NCBI RefSeq assembly: GCF_015277875.1
Contig: NZ_CP063814.1
Coordinates: forward strand, 310,001-374,000
DNA length: 64,000 nucleotides
Source of the DNA: Microbacterium luteum
Lineage (GTDB): Bacteria; Actinomycetota; Actinomycetes; Actinomycetales; Microbacteriaceae
Direction of reading: 5' to 3'
Shown: positions 1 through 8,256 of the stretch, one piece after another
How positions within the stretch are numbered: the first letter of the stretch is position 1
Layout of the letters: every line of letters begins with the position of its first letter
The notes under the pieces: model-generated
Told to the model about the DNA's origin: nothing
Databases searched by the model: none
The model's input: only the letters and a program-made list of their open reading frames with translations
Program-made: the position numbers and the translations under genes

Positions 1-519
1 CGTTCCCTGCACGTGAGCGACGACCGGCACGCCGCGGTCATGGGCGTGCGCCACGATCGCCTCGAGGACCGGGGGCTCCGGAGTCGGACCCGCCTCGGCG
101 TTCAGGGCCACCTTGATCACGCACGCACCGCACTCGATCTGCTCGTCGACCGCCGTCGCCGCGCCCCCGGCGACACCGGGATGCCGCGACGGGTCCGTGA
201 CGTGGCGCACGATGGCGTCGGGTGCCCAGGGGCGTCCGGTCGGATAACCCCCCGGGGTGGTGAGGAAGGCGCCCGCGTATGCGGGTCGCGGCACGGCGTG
301 CGGATCGCGGCGAGCGAGGGCGTAGGGGTCGCCGCCGAGGTCGACGACGCCGGCGATCCCCCGCGCGGCGAGGGCGTGCTCGGCGAAGAGGGCGAGATGC
401 ACGTGGTGGTCGGTGAACGCGGGGAGCACGACGCCGTGTTCCCCCGTGAGGGCGAGATGGCCGACGTCGGCTCGCGGACCGAAGCGGGCGGCGATCACCG
501 CGGGGTCGAGGTTCGTCAT
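1..519 (-). CDS. Amidohydrolase-family protein, partial (C-terminus outside window)
   Basis: Reads leftwards from an ATG at 519 and runs off the window edge; 173 residues are visible. Near residue 37 is an H-x-H pair in FTDHHVHLALF, the metal-binding signature at the end of the first strand of amidohydrolase TIM barrels, followed by GIAGVVDLGGDP. The last visible residues (IVAHAHDRGVPVVAHVQG) look like the barrel strand that carries the next histidine. A metal-dependent hydrolase acting on C-N bonds of a small molecule is likely; the substrate cannot be read. A second, full-length amidohydrolase lies at 52873. The start is preceded by a GGAG-like ribosome site. Confidence 0.75.
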   Translation of the reverse strand, partial: MTNLDPAVIAARFGPRADVGHLALTGEHGVVLPAFTDHHVHLALFAEHALAARGIAGVVDLGGDPYALARRDPHAVPRPAYAGAFLTTPGGYPTGRPWAPDAIVRHVTDPSRHPGVAGGAATAVDEQIECGACVIKVALNAEAGPTPEPPVLEAIVAHAHDRGVPVVAHVQGT

Positions 520-674
520 GGCCGTCTCCTTCGGCTTCAGGCTACGCTCCACGCTCGCCGGCGCGCATCCGCCCACCGCCCATCACGAGAAACGCCGAAC
601 GCCGCGAGAAACACCGCAATGCGTGGTGTCCCGCGGCGTTCCGCGTTTGTCGGCGGAGATCGCGACGCCCGCGC

Positions 675-941
675 TCAGATGAGGGAGAGCTCGCGGAGCT
701 TGGCCTCGACGTCGGCGTTGGTCGGCTCGACGTGGTGGGACGCGTCGGGGTAGACCACGACGGGGATGTTGGTGCGACCCGAGATGTCGCGAGCGACCTC
801 CGCGGCGTCGGGCGTCGCGACGAGGTCGACGTAGGTGTACTCGACGCCGAGGCCGTCGAGCTGCGCCTTCGTGCGGATGCAGTCGCGGCACCAGTCGGCG
901 CCGAACATCGTGATCGTGGCGGAATCGAGGGGAGAAGTCAT
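675..941 (-). CDS. Glutaredoxin/mycoredoxin-like thiol oxidoreductase
   Basis: An 88-residue protein with a thioredoxin-fold pattern: an N-terminal strand TITMFG, then the redox motif DWCRDC (Cys at residues 18 and 21), and later the cis-proline segment TNIPVVV. Glutaredoxin-like proteins of actinobacteria (mycoredoxin family) reduce mixed disulfides with mycothiol; the size and CxxC-then-TxxP arrangement fit. The CRDC spacer differs from the CPYC/CGYC of classical members, so partner specificity is open. Single gene, reading away from the glycosyltransferase at 1002, with a short shared upstream region. Confidence 0.8.
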   Translation of the reverse strand: MTSPLDSATITMFGADWCRDCIRTKAQLDGLGVEYTYVDLVATPDAAEVARDISGRTNIPVVVYPDASHHVEPTNADVEAKLRELSLI

Positions 942-1001
942 GGCATCCAGCGTAATCGCGCGGCACCGCCGCGGCGCCGGTCGTGGGACGATGGACGTCG
1001 G

Positions 1002-2144
1002 ATGCAGCTCTCGATCATCGTGCCGACCTTCAACGAGGCCCCCAACATGGCGGAACTCGTGGGGCGCATCGAGCATGCCGTCCAGGGAATCGACGCGGAG
1101 ATCATCGTCGTCGACGACAGCACGGACGACACCCCCGAGGTGGTGCGCGCGCTCGCCGGGACGACCAGCGTGCCGCTGCGCATCATCCACCGTGACGAGC
1201 GAACCGGCGGACTCGGCGGTGCCGTCGTCGAGGGATTCGCCGCGGCCCGGTCGGATGCGTGTCTCGTGATGGACGCCGACCTGCAGCATCCGCCCGAGGA
1301 CATCCCGGCGCTGTGGGAGAGGTTCTCGGCGGGGGATGCCGATGTCGTCGTCGCCTCGCGATACCACGCGGGTCAGGCCGATGCCGGCTTCGCCGACAAG
1401 ACCCGCGTGCTGGTGTCGAAGGTGTCGACAGCGGTGACGAAATCGATGTTCCCGGTGCGGCTGCGGGATGTCTCCGACCCGATGACGGGGTTCTTCGTGC
1501 TGGATCGGCGCGCGATCGAGGCGGACACGCTGCGTCCGCGCGGGTTCAAGATCCTGCTGGAGATCCTCGCCCGCAAGCCCCTGCGCGTGGCGGAGGTGCC
1601 CTTCACCTTCGCCGACCGGCACGCGGGCGACTCCAAAGCGTCGGTGCGTCAGGGCATCCACTTCCTCTCGCAGCTGACGGCGCTGCGCTTCGGCAAGATG
1701 TCGCTGTTCGCCGTCATCGGCGGACTCGGCGCGATCGCGAACCTCGCGATCGTCTGGGCGCTGACGGCGCTCGGCGTCGACTACCTCATCGCCGCGATCG
1801 TCGCCGCGGAGGCGACGATCATCGGCAACTTCCTGCTCATGGAGCGCTTCGTCTTCCAGGACATGAAGGGCGCCGCATCGGGCGGATGGGTGCGCTTCGC
1901 GAAGTCGTTCGGCTTCAACAACGCCGAGGCGATCGTGCGCATCCCCCTCGTCGCCCTGCTGGTGGAGACCGGGCACGTCTCCGCGGTGCTGGCCACGGCG
2001 ATCACCCTCGTGCTGGCCTTCTTCGTGCGCTTCGTCTTCCACTCTCTCGTCGTCTACGCACCGCGCAAGGCCGGCGAGCCGTCCAAGGCGCGACGCGTCG
2101 TCGAGGAGATCGACGACCTCGCGTCCGCTCCCGGCGAGCTGTGA
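1002..2144 (+). CDS. GT2 glycosyltransferase fused to a GtrA-like membrane domain (dolichol-phosphate mannosyltransferase type)
   Basis: A 380-residue protein. Residues 1-230 are a GT-A fold family 2 glycosyltransferase: IVPTFNEAPNM at the start, VVDDSTDDTPE, and the metal/nucleotide motif DADLQHPPEDIP. From about residue 235 follow four hydrophobic helices typical of GtrA (MSLFAVIGGLGAIANLAIVWAL; LIAAIVAAEATIIGNFLL; VRIPLVALLVETG; LATAITLVLAFFVRFVFH). Such proteins load a sugar from a nucleotide donor onto a polyprenyl phosphate at the cytoplasmic membrane for lipoglycan or protein glycosylation. Start at ATG 1002, because the protein begins directly with the first strand. Monocistronic here. 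Confidence 0.9.
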   Translation: MQLSIIVPTFNEAPNMAELVGRIEHAVQGIDAEIIVVDDSTDDTPEVVRALAGTTSVPLRIIHRDERTGGLGGAVVEGFAAARSDACLVMDADLQHPPEDIPALWERFSAGDADVVVASRYHAGQADAGFADKTRVLVSKVSTAVTKSMFPVRLRDVSDPMTGFFVLDRRAIEADTLRPRGFKILLEILARKPLRVAEVPFTFADRHAGDSKASVRQGIHFLSQLTALRFGKMSLFAVIGGLGAIANLAIVWALTALGVDYLIAAIVAAEATIIGNFLLMERFVFQDMKGAASGGWVRFAKSFGFNNAEAIVRIPLVALLVETGHVSAVLATAITLVLAFFVRFVFHSLVVYAPRKAGEPSKARRVVEEIDDLASAPGEL

Positions 2145-2256
2145 GGACGCACCTCACCCGCAGTTCGGCGGTGTCGGGTCACCGGTCGGGGGAACTCCCT
2201 GGATCTCGCCCCCTGCGTACCCGCTGACCTGCTCGCCGTCGAGGATGCCCTCGTGG

Positions 2257-2336
2257 CGAGCCACCCCTCTTTCGCCGAGCGGGCCCTTTCGCGTTCGCAA
2301 CAGAGGGGTGGCTCGACGCGAAAGGGGTCGCTCGGC
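2257..2336. repeat. Interleaved inverted repeats (pseudoknot-like order A-B-A'-B')
   Basis: Arm A (2257-2270, CGAGCCACCCCTCT) is perfectly complementary to A' (2302-2315). Arm B (2274-2294) is complementary to B' (2316-2336) over 19 of 21 positions. The arms interleave, so both stems could form together only as a pseudoknot, or alternatively as competing hairpins. It lies between the 3' ends of the genes at 1002 and 2375 and may end transcription from both, but no T-run follows. The rest of 2145-2374 shows no gene. Confidence 0.7.
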
Positions 2337-2374
2337 GGACCGGCGGAGACGCGGAAACGGACGCTTGAGGCGGC

Positions 2375-3979
2375 CTACTCCACGGTCACGAGCACGCGCT
2401 GCCACCCGGATGAGCCGTCCGGGGCGATGGGGGCGCGCTCCTCGATCTGCAGATCACCGTCGGCGTTGACCGCGCGCACGGCGACGTAGTGCGTGCCCGG
2501 CTCCGCCTCCCACTCGAGGTACCACTGCACCCAGGTGTCGTCATTGATCGGGGTCGACAGCGTCGCCTGCTGCCACTCGCCGTCGTCGATGCTCACCTCG
2601 ACGCGCTCGATCCCCACCGTCTGCGCCCACGCCATGCCCGCGATCGGCACCGTTCCCGCCGGAACCGGCGTGCCGGTGCGCGGGGTGTCCACGCGCGAGG
2701 AGAACTTGATCGGCGCCTTGGCGCTGTACCCGCGCGGTGTCCAATAGGCCTCGTCCTCGGCGAAGGTCGTCACCTTCAGCTCGGTGACCCACTTCGTCGC
2801 CGACACGTAGCCGTACAGCCCGGGCACGACCATCCGCACGGGGAAGCCGTGCTCGACCGGGAGAGGCTCGCCGTTCATGCCCACGGCGAAGATCGCGTCG
2901 AGACCGTCGTCGGTGAGCGAGGCGAGCGGGGTGGATGCGGTGTAGCCGTCGACGCTGCGCGAGAGCACCATGTCGGCACCGTCCTGCACGCCCGCCCGTG
3001 CGAGCACGTCACGGATCGGCACGCCCAGCCACACGGCGTTGCCGACCAGGCCGCCGCCGACCTCGTTGGAGACGCACGTGAGGGTGACGGCGTACTCGTC
3101 GACACCCATCGCCAGCAGGTCGTCGAAGCTCATCTCGATTCGCTCGTCGACCATGCCGTCGATGACCAGCCGCCACGTCGCCGGGTCGACCGTCGGCACC
3201 GTCAGGGCCGTGTCGACGCGGTAGAAGTCCTCGTTCGGCGTGATCAGCGGTGACAGGCCGTCGATGTCGAACTCGGCCCCTTCCGGGATCGTCACCGTGC
3301 TTCCCGGCTCGGGGAGGGCGAGCTCCTCGCGGATCGCCCCGAGCGAGGAGCTCGCCGCGCTGATCGCGCGAGCCCCCACGCCGACGATGACCGCGGAGAC
3401 TCCCGCGATCGCGCCGAAGCGGAAGAACCCGCGACGGTCGACGCCTCGCGCATCCGCGGATGCGGGTTCGTCCGTCGCCGAAGACGAGGTGTCGGTGGGG
3501 GATGCCTGCAGCGCCCGGTCGGGATTCAGCCAGCGCCGGAGCCGGTTCACGAGGAGCATCAGCACGACGGCGCCGGCGATCGTGCCGACCACGGGCGGCA
3601 GGGCGCTCAGCACCGTGGCGCCGGCGCGGGTGACGGTCGCGGCCGTCGCCAGGATGCCCGCGAGCACGAAGGCGGCGACGCCGAGCGGCGCGCGCACGTA
3701 CTGCAGCACGCCGGCCAGGGCGGCGGCGATGGCGACGGCGAGCCCGATGCCGATCAGCAGTACGAGCTTGTCGGCCTCGCCGAAGGTGGCGATCGCGAAC
3801 GCCTTCAGCGGCTGCGGCACCACGTCGACGATGAACGAGCCGACCGCGAGCACGGGGCTCGCTCCGCGGGCGACGAGAAGCGCGACGAGTTCCGCCGCGG
3901 CGAGAAAGGCCGCCCCGCCGATCAGCCCGGACAGTGCGCTCCACAGCCAGGCACGCGCCGACATTCGTGTCGCTGCCAT
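2375..3979 (-). CDS. Membrane-anchored molybdopterin-dependent oxidoreductase (sulfite oxidase/YedY superfamily)
   Basis: 534 residues. The first ~155 contain four or five hydrophobic helices (LWSALSGLIGGAAFLAAAEL, LLIGIGLAVAIAAALAGVLQ, VAAFVLAGILATAATV, VVGTIAGAVVLMLLV). After a short acidic linker comes a GVDRRGFFRFGA stretch resembling a twin-arginine-like anchor, then the molybdopterin domain with the probable Mo-ligating cysteine in TLTCVSNEVGG and VPIRDVLARAGV. The C-terminal ~110 residues resemble the immunoglobulin-like Mo-co dimerisation domain. The catalytic part is expected outside the membrane; substrates in this family include sulfite and oxidised methionine. Start at ATG 3979, facing the ACT gene across a 147-bp promoter region. 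Confidence 0.88.
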   Translation of the reverse strand: MAATRMSARAWLWSALSGLIGGAAFLAAAELVALLVARGASPVLAVGSFIVDVVPQPLKAFAIATFGEADKLVLLIGIGLAVAIAAALAGVLQYVRAPLGVAAFVLAGILATAATVTRAGATVLSALPPVVGTIAGAVVLMLLVNRLRRWLNPDRALQASPTDTSSSATDEPASADARGVDRRGFFRFGAIAGVSAVIVGVGARAISAASSSLGAIREELALPEPGSTVTIPEGAEFDIDGLSPLITPNEDFYRVDTALTVPTVDPATWRLVIDGMVDERIEMSFDDLLAMGVDEYAVTLTCVSNEVGGGLVGNAVWLGVPIRDVLARAGVQDGADMVLSRSVDGYTASTPLASLTDDGLDAIFAVGMNGEPLPVEHGFPVRMVVPGLYGYVSATKWVTELKVTTFAEDEAYWTPRGYSAKAPIKFSSRVDTPRTGTPVPAGTVPIAGMAWAQTVGIERVEVSIDDGEWQQATLSTPINDDTWVQWYLEWEAEPGTHYVAVRAVNADGDLQIEERAPIAPDGSSGWQRVLVTVE

Positions 3980-4113
3980 GCTCGTCCCCTCATCCCGGGG
4001 TCGTTCCCCGCTGAAGGTTGTTCGGAGCGACGCTCGTCGTGGATGCATCCGGGGTGCGAGGGGATCGGGCGCGGGCGGCGATGACCTCGGTGTCGCAACG
4101 GGCACCTGCGCAG

Positions 4114-4119
4114 TAGCAT
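4114..4119 (+). promoter_or_regulatory. -10 box (TAGCAT) for a leaderless transcript
   Basis: TAGCAT ends 7 nt before the GTG at 4127, so transcription should begin at or next to the start codon; no Shine-Dalgarno sequence is present. Confidence 0.55.
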
Positions 4120-4126
4120 CGACCCC

Positions 4127-4648
4127 GTGACCCTGCTCGTGCTCACCATCGTCGGCGATGACCGCGCCGGTCTCGTCGCGGCCGTCTCCCGGGTGGTCGC
4201 CGATCACGGCGGCAACTGGGAGCGCAGCGAACTCGCCGAACTCGCGGGAACCTTCGCCGGCGTGGTCGAGGTCGTCGTGCCCGACTCCGCCGCGGACGGG
4301 CTGCGCGAAGCGCTCGCCGCTCTCGAGGGCACCCTCGCGGTCGCGGTGCACGAGAACCCGCGCGCTTCCGAGCGCACCGGCGTCGAGCTCGATCTCACGG
4401 TGCTCGGCAACGACAGCGCCGGCATCGTGCGCGAGCTCGCATCCACCCTCGAGGCGCACGGTCTGAGCATCGATCACCTGTCGACCGAGACCCGGGATGC
4501 CGCCATGTCGGGCGGGCGACTGTTCGAGGCCACGTTCACGGCCCGGATGCCCGGAGGCAGCGATCCCGGCGACGTGCGCATCGCCCTGGAGGAGATCGCC
4601 GCCGAGCTCCAGGTCGACGTGACCGTCGCCCCGGCCGGTCACTCGTAG
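4127..4648 (+). CDS. ACT-domain protein, GcvR-like
   Basis: 173 residues with two ACT-type halves. The first begins LLVLTIVGDDRAGLVAAVSRVVADHGGNW (residues 3-31); the second begins ELDLTVLGNDSAGIVRELASTLEAHGLSIDHL (about 88-120). This tandem layout is that of the glycine-cleavage regulator GcvR family, which binds amino acids or protein partners rather than DNA. No glycine cleavage genes are nearby, so the pathway is unknown. GTG start chosen because it begins the first strand and follows a -10 box. Its last 10 bp overlap the 3' end of the convergent ABC permease gene. Confidence 0.82.
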   Translation: MTLLVLTIVGDDRAGLVAAVSRVVADHGGNWERSELAELAGTFAGVVEVVVPDSAADGLREALAALEGTLAVAVHENPRASERTGVELDLTVLGNDSAGIVRELASTLEAHGLSIDHLSTETRDAAMSGGRLFEATFTARMPGGSDPGDVRIALEEIAAELQVDVTVAPAGHS

Positions 4649-5958
4649 CGCAGGCTCGCCACCGGGTCGGCGGCGGCGGCGCGCGCCGCGGGCAGCGTGC
4701 CGGCGAGGAAGGCGATGAACATCACCACCGCGGTCGTCAGCACGATCGACAGCGGATCGAACGCGAACAGCTCGAGGCCGGGAAGGTCCGCGAGCAGGGT
4801 CGCTGCGAGTTGACGGCTCACCGTGGTGCCGAGGGTGATCGCCGCGGCCGCCCCCAGCGCGCTGCCGAGGAATCCGATGAACATCGCCTCGAAGCTGAAC
4901 AGCGCGAACACCCGCCCCGATCCCATGCCCATCGCCTTCATGAGGCCGATCTCGCGCGTGCGCTCCTGGACCGACATCAGCAGCGTGTTCACGATCCCGA
5001 GCGTCGCGGCCATGAGCGCGATGATCGCGAAGGCGTTGAGGATGAGCACAATGCCGTCGATGACGGCGACGAACGCGCCGAGCTGATCGGCGATCGACTG
5101 GCCGGTGTAGCCGGCATCGTCGAGGCGCTCCTTGAGCGCCTCGACCTCGGCATCCGTTGCCTCGGGGTCGAAGAACACGCTCGCCGTCGCGTATCGGTCG
5201 AGGTCTTCCTCGGGCACGCCGGTGTTCTGCAGGGCGAAGAGCTCGTCGGTGGCGGCGGAGTTGGGGATGGTCGTCGTGCCCGCGCTGAAGGTCTCCTCGA
5301 CGACGCCGGTCACGGTCGCCTCCAGCAGGTGCTGCGTGCGGGAACCGTCGGTCACGGCGATCGTGACGATCTCGCCGATCGCGCTGTCGGGATCGGCGAA
5401 GCCGAGCGGCTCGACGAGGGAGACGGGGATCGCGACCTCGGGCTCGTCGGATGAGCCCGACGGCTCCGATCCGGCGGCCATCTGCAGTTTCTGCCCGGGC
5501 ACGGTGTTCTCGACCGCGGTCACGTACGGGGTGCCGTCTTCGCCGTATCGGATGAAGTCCGCCGAGACACCCTTGGTCGGTTCGACCCGGTCCACGCCCT
5601 CGATCTGCTCGAGCTCGGCGATGTCGTCGGGCGTCATCGCCACGACACCGGTGGTGGCCCCGGGTGCTCCGTCGGGTGCGCCGGGCACGGTGGTGTCGAC
5701 CACATCCGGATCGTATTCCAGCGGCTCGTCACCGAAGCCGGTCGGCGCGGTCTCGCTCGCCTTGGTCGCGGTCAGCACCCCGTCCGCGCCGATCGCCGCG
5801 ACGGTGTCGTCGATGAACCGGCCGACCCCCGTGCCGAGGCCGTTGGTCACGGTGAGGGTGAAGGCGCCGATGAACACGGCGAGCACCGTGAGCAGCGTTC
5901 GGGTCTTGGCGCGGAACGAGTTCTGCACCGCGGACGAGATGAGGCTCGACGTTCTCAC
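4639..5958 (-). CDS. FtsX/MacB-type ABC transporter permease
   Basis: 439 residues with one N-terminal transmembrane helix (LLTVLAVFIGAFTLTVTNGL), a large extracytoplasmic domain (about 45-290), then three helices near the C-terminus (IVLILNAFAIIALMAATLGIV, FIGFLGSALGAAAAITL, SIVLTTAVVMFIAFLAG). The ERTREIGLMKAMGM segment after the second helix is characteristic of FtsX-like permeases. With the ATPase at 5955 it forms an exporter or mechanotransmission complex for a lipid, peptide or drug; the substrate is not evident. GTG start overlaps the ATPase stop by 4 bp, so the two are translationally coupled. Confidence 0.9.
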   Translation of the reverse strand: MRTSSLISSAVQNSFRAKTRTLLTVLAVFIGAFTLTVTNGLGTGVGRFIDDTVAAIGADGVLTATKASETAPTGFGDEPLEYDPDVVDTTVPGAPDGAPGATTGVVAMTPDDIAELEQIEGVDRVEPTKGVSADFIRYGEDGTPYVTAVENTVPGQKLQMAAGSEPSGSSDEPEVAIPVSLVEPLGFADPDSAIGEIVTIAVTDGSRTQHLLEATVTGVVEETFSAGTTTIPNSAATDELFALQNTGVPEEDLDRYATASVFFDPEATDAEVEALKERLDDAGYTGQSIADQLGAFVAVIDGIVLILNAFAIIALMAATLGIVNTLLMSVQERTREIGLMKAMGMGSGRVFALFSFEAMFIGFLGSALGAAAAITLGTTVSRQLAATLLADLPGLELFAFDPLSIVLTTAVVMFIAFLAGTLPAARAAAADPVASLRYE

Positions 5959-6653
5959 GTCATCGCCTCCGCGTCGTCGAAGACCCCGTCGCGGATGTGC
6001 AGGCGCCGGTCGCAGCGGGCGGCGAGATCGTGATCGTGCGTCACGAGGATGAGGGTGATCCCGTGCCGCCGGTTGAGGTCGAAGAGGATGTCGGCCACGA
6101 TCCCGCCGGTCGCCGAGTCGAGGTTGCCGGTGGGTTCGTCGGCGAAGATGATGCGAGGATCGTTGACGAGGGCTCGCGCGATGACGGTCCGTTGCTTCTG
6201 CCCGCCCGACAGATCCGTCGCCCGGTTGCGGGCCTTGTCGTCGAGTTCGAGCTGCGACAGTGCGGCCATGCCCCTGCGCCGCCGCTCGCGTGCGCCCACG
6301 CCGGCGATCTTCAGGGGCAGGGTGACGTTCTCGAGCACGGAGGCGTTCGGTGTCAGGAAGAACTGCTGGAACACGAAGCCGAAGGTGGTGTTGCGGGTGC
6401 GGTTCAGTGCGCGGCCGCGCAGCGCGGCGGTGTCCCGGCCGTCGAGGTGCACGGTTCCCGACGTGGGGGCATCCATGAGGGCGAGCACATGCATGAGGGT
6501 GGACTTGCCCGATCCGCTCTTGCCGACGATCGCGACGCTCTCGCCGGCATCGATGTCGAGGCTGACGCCGCGCAACGCCTCGAAGCGTGCGGTTCCGCGA
6601 CCGTAGGACTTGTGCACGCCGCGGGCCGACACGACGGGCCGACGCTCTGTCAT
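5955..6653 (-). CDS. ABC transporter ATP-binding protein (MacB/LolD type)
   Basis: 232 residues with Walker A GKSGSGKST (about 38-46), a Q-loop at FVFQQFFLTP, the signature LSGGQKQR, Walker B RIIFADEPTGNLDS and the switch histidine in LVTHDHDLAA. Length and the NLDSATG motif match ATPases that pair with FtsX-like permeases. Energises the permease encoded directly downstream with a 4-bp overlap. ATG at 6653. Confidence 0.93.
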   Translation of the reverse strand: MTERRPVVSARGVHKSYGRGTARFEALRGVSLDIDAGESVAIVGKSGSGKSTLMHVLALMDAPTSGTVHLDGRDTAALRGRALNRTRNTTFGFVFQQFFLTPNASVLENVTLPLKIAGVGARERRRRGMAALSQLELDDKARNRATDLSGGQKQRTVIARALVNDPRIIFADEPTGNLDSATGGIVADILFDLNRRHGITLILVTHDHDLAARCDRRLHIRDGVFDDAEAMT

Positions 6654-6748
6654 GCAGCCACTCTGGCCGAGTGTGACCGGGCCTGCATTCCCCTTGTGCG
6701 AATCCTCAGCGCGGCGTATCCGGGCGATGCGCCGGCGCAGAGGCGGTC

Positions 6749-7534
6749 CTACGTCGCGGGGTACTCGTAGACGCGCACGAGGTCGCCCTCGTGCACGAAC
6801 AGCAGGACGCTGTCGGGATAGGCGACGCTGGTCTCGGCGGGAACGGTGGAATCGACGTCCATCGCGACACTCGCCGGGATCGGGCCCGCCGCGCATCCGG
6901 TGCGCCAGCGTCCCGTATAGATGCCGTCGTCGCCGTCGACGACTCCCGTGGCGACGATCATCAGGCAGGAATCCGTTCCGAAGCTGGCGGCCCACCGGTC
7001 GTCGACGGCGATCGGCGTCAGGCCATGGAAGTCCTCGAAGCCTTGGGCGCCGTAGCCTCGGGTGCCGAAGATCTCCGAGGGGTCGAAGCTCGGGTCGGGA
7101 GCCAGCACCGCGACGGGCGTGCCGCCGTCGGGCGCCGCGGTCGGCGGCGAAGATGCGGTCGAGGTGACGATCGCCGCGAAGACGGCCGTGATCGCCAGTG
7201 ACGCCGCCCAGAGGGCTGGCACGAGCCAGCGGGGTCGCCGTCTCGTATCCGGCGACGATGACCAGACGGCAGGATCGCCGTCGGCGACGGGCGCCGCCTC
7301 ATCGACGAGCGACGCGTCGATCATCGACGCGTCCGCGGGGGCCTTGGGGCGTGGGTCCGAGGGGTTGTCGCGATGGGGTTCCGGCGCGGGCGTGTCCGAA
7401 GCATCCCCCGTGCCGGCGGCGGCTTCGAGTTCGGTCAGTCGAGCCATCGCGGCGGGGTCGCGGTCGATGTCGGCGGACGGTCCGTAGGCGCGCAGACGCA
7501 GGCGACGGAGTTCCTCCTGCTCGAGCGGCCCCAT
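6749..7534 (-). CDS. Single-pass membrane protein of unknown function
   Basis: 261 residues. An acidic, Ala/Pro-rich cytoplasmic part (1-115) begins MGPLEQEELRRLRLRAYGP; one transmembrane helix follows (LVPALWAASLAITAVFAAIVT, about 118-138), then an extracytoplasmic domain with two cysteines (SCLMIV, TGCAAG) that may form a disulfide. The layout resembles actinobacterial membrane proteins that accompany anti-sigma or regulatory genes, but no known domain is recognised. Start ATG 7534 has GAGG upstream; a GTG at 7552 abutting the upstream stop codon is possible. Likely cotranscribed with the small gene at 7553. Confidence 0.7.
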   Translation of the reverse strand: MGPLEQEELRRLRLRAYGPSADIDRDPAAMARLTELEAAAGTGDASDTPAPEPHRDNPSDPRPKAPADASMIDASLVDEAAPVADGDPAVWSSSPDTRRRPRWLVPALWAASLAITAVFAAIVTSTASSPPTAAPDGGTPVAVLAPDPSFDPSEIFGTRGYGAQGFEDFHGLTPIAVDDRWAASFGTDSCLMIVATGVVDGDDGIYTGRWRTGCAAGPIPASVAMDVDSTVPAETSVAYPDSVLLFVHEGDLVRVYEYPAT

Positions 7535-7552
7535 GTCCCCAGCCTCACACAC

Positions 7553-7741
7553 TCACGACGTCGTGGCGTCGGGGATGTCCGGGGTTCCATGGCGCTCCGA
7601 TAGCGCGTGCTCGATGCGTTGGAGGCGCACGATCGTCTCCGCTACTTCTCGGTCGTCGAGAATGCCCTCCAGGAGCCGGTTCCACGCGGCGTCCAGGCGT
7701 TCGATGTTGTCGGCCGCCTTGTCCGTGGGGTAGAGGCGCAC
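7553..7741 (-). CDS. Small conserved-looking acidic protein
   Basis: A 62-residue helical, charged protein (MRLYPTDKAADNIERLD ... DREVAETIVRLQRIEHAL) with no recognised domain. GTG start with a weak GAGG element upstream. It ends exactly where the next gene could begin, suggesting an operon with the membrane protein at 6749. Function unknown. Confidence 0.5.
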   Translation of the reverse strand: MRLYPTDKAADNIERLDAAWNRLLEGILDDREVAETIVRLQRIEHALSERHGTPDIPDATTS

Positions 7742-7821
7742 GGTACGCGCTACCTCGCGCGATCAGACCGGCGCAGCCGCGTCACGTCTCAGCCCGCCGA
7801 TAGGCGGTGAAGGTGAAGATG

Positions 7822-7888
7822 ACAGGAGATTCTGCCGCGCAGCGGCGGGGTCGCGAGCTTTCGCGGCTTCCGCCGTCGAATCTCCTGT
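7822..7888. repeat. Hairpin with an 11-bp outer stem
   Basis: ACAGGAGATTC at 7822-7832 pairs perfectly with GAATCTCCTGT at 7878-7888, with smaller GC-rich stems inside (GCCGC/GCGGC, CGCGA/TCGCG). No T-run. It lies between the small gene ending upstream and the island's left boundary and may be a REP-like element or terminator. Confidence 0.5.
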
Positions 7889-7928
7889 GCTGTTCACGGC
7901 CGGCGCGCCCTCTGACCGGGCAAAGCGA

Positions 7929-7960
7929 AACCCCCGCGATGTAGAAGCTACGCGAGGGTT
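7929..7960 (-). terminator. Displaced copy of the tRNA-Phe terminator
   Basis: AACCCCCGCG (7929-7938) pairs with CGCGAGGGTT (7951-7960) apart from one mismatch. The same hairpin, perfect, follows the intact tRNA-Phe at 18675-18706. This copy sits just outside the left 44-bp att repeat and probably is the original chromosomal terminator separated from its tRNA by island insertion. Confidence 0.65.
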
Positions 7961-7987
7961 CCTGGGATGATTGTAACGATCACCCTT

Positions 7988-8031
7988 GTGGCTCCGACCG
8001 GCATCGATCCGGTGACCTTTCGATTTTCAGT
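7988..8031. repeat. Left attachment repeat of the tRNA-Phe island (attL)
   Basis: 44 bp identical, in the same orientation, to 18710-18753, which is the 3' part of tRNA-Phe from the anticodon loop to the discriminator base. This is the classic trace of a site-specific integrase acting on a tRNA gene. The 515-bp gap 7742-8256 otherwise holds only the two hairpins above and a probable promoter (TACGGT near 8227) for the gene at 8257. Confidence 0.88.
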
Positions 8032-8256
8032 TGTATGCGCGGGGTCCATGGGTGCTCACGAGTACTCGCTTGCCGCGTGAATCCACGGAAGTCGTGCTCG
8101 TTGGTGATGGCTGGTCGTGGGTGGTTTGAGCCGGGCTTCCGGCCCGGGACCGGCCCGGGTGGGTAGCAAGTGCCACTGATGGCACAACGGGCCGAGGTGG
8201 GGGTCGGCCCTGCGTCTCGTGATGAGATACGGTTCAGCCAAACCTGAAAGGCAACG

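Noticed and set aside
7742..8256. Integrase or excisionase gene at the island's left end
   Set aside because: No frame in this gap encodes anything like a recombinase or a small DNA-binding protein.
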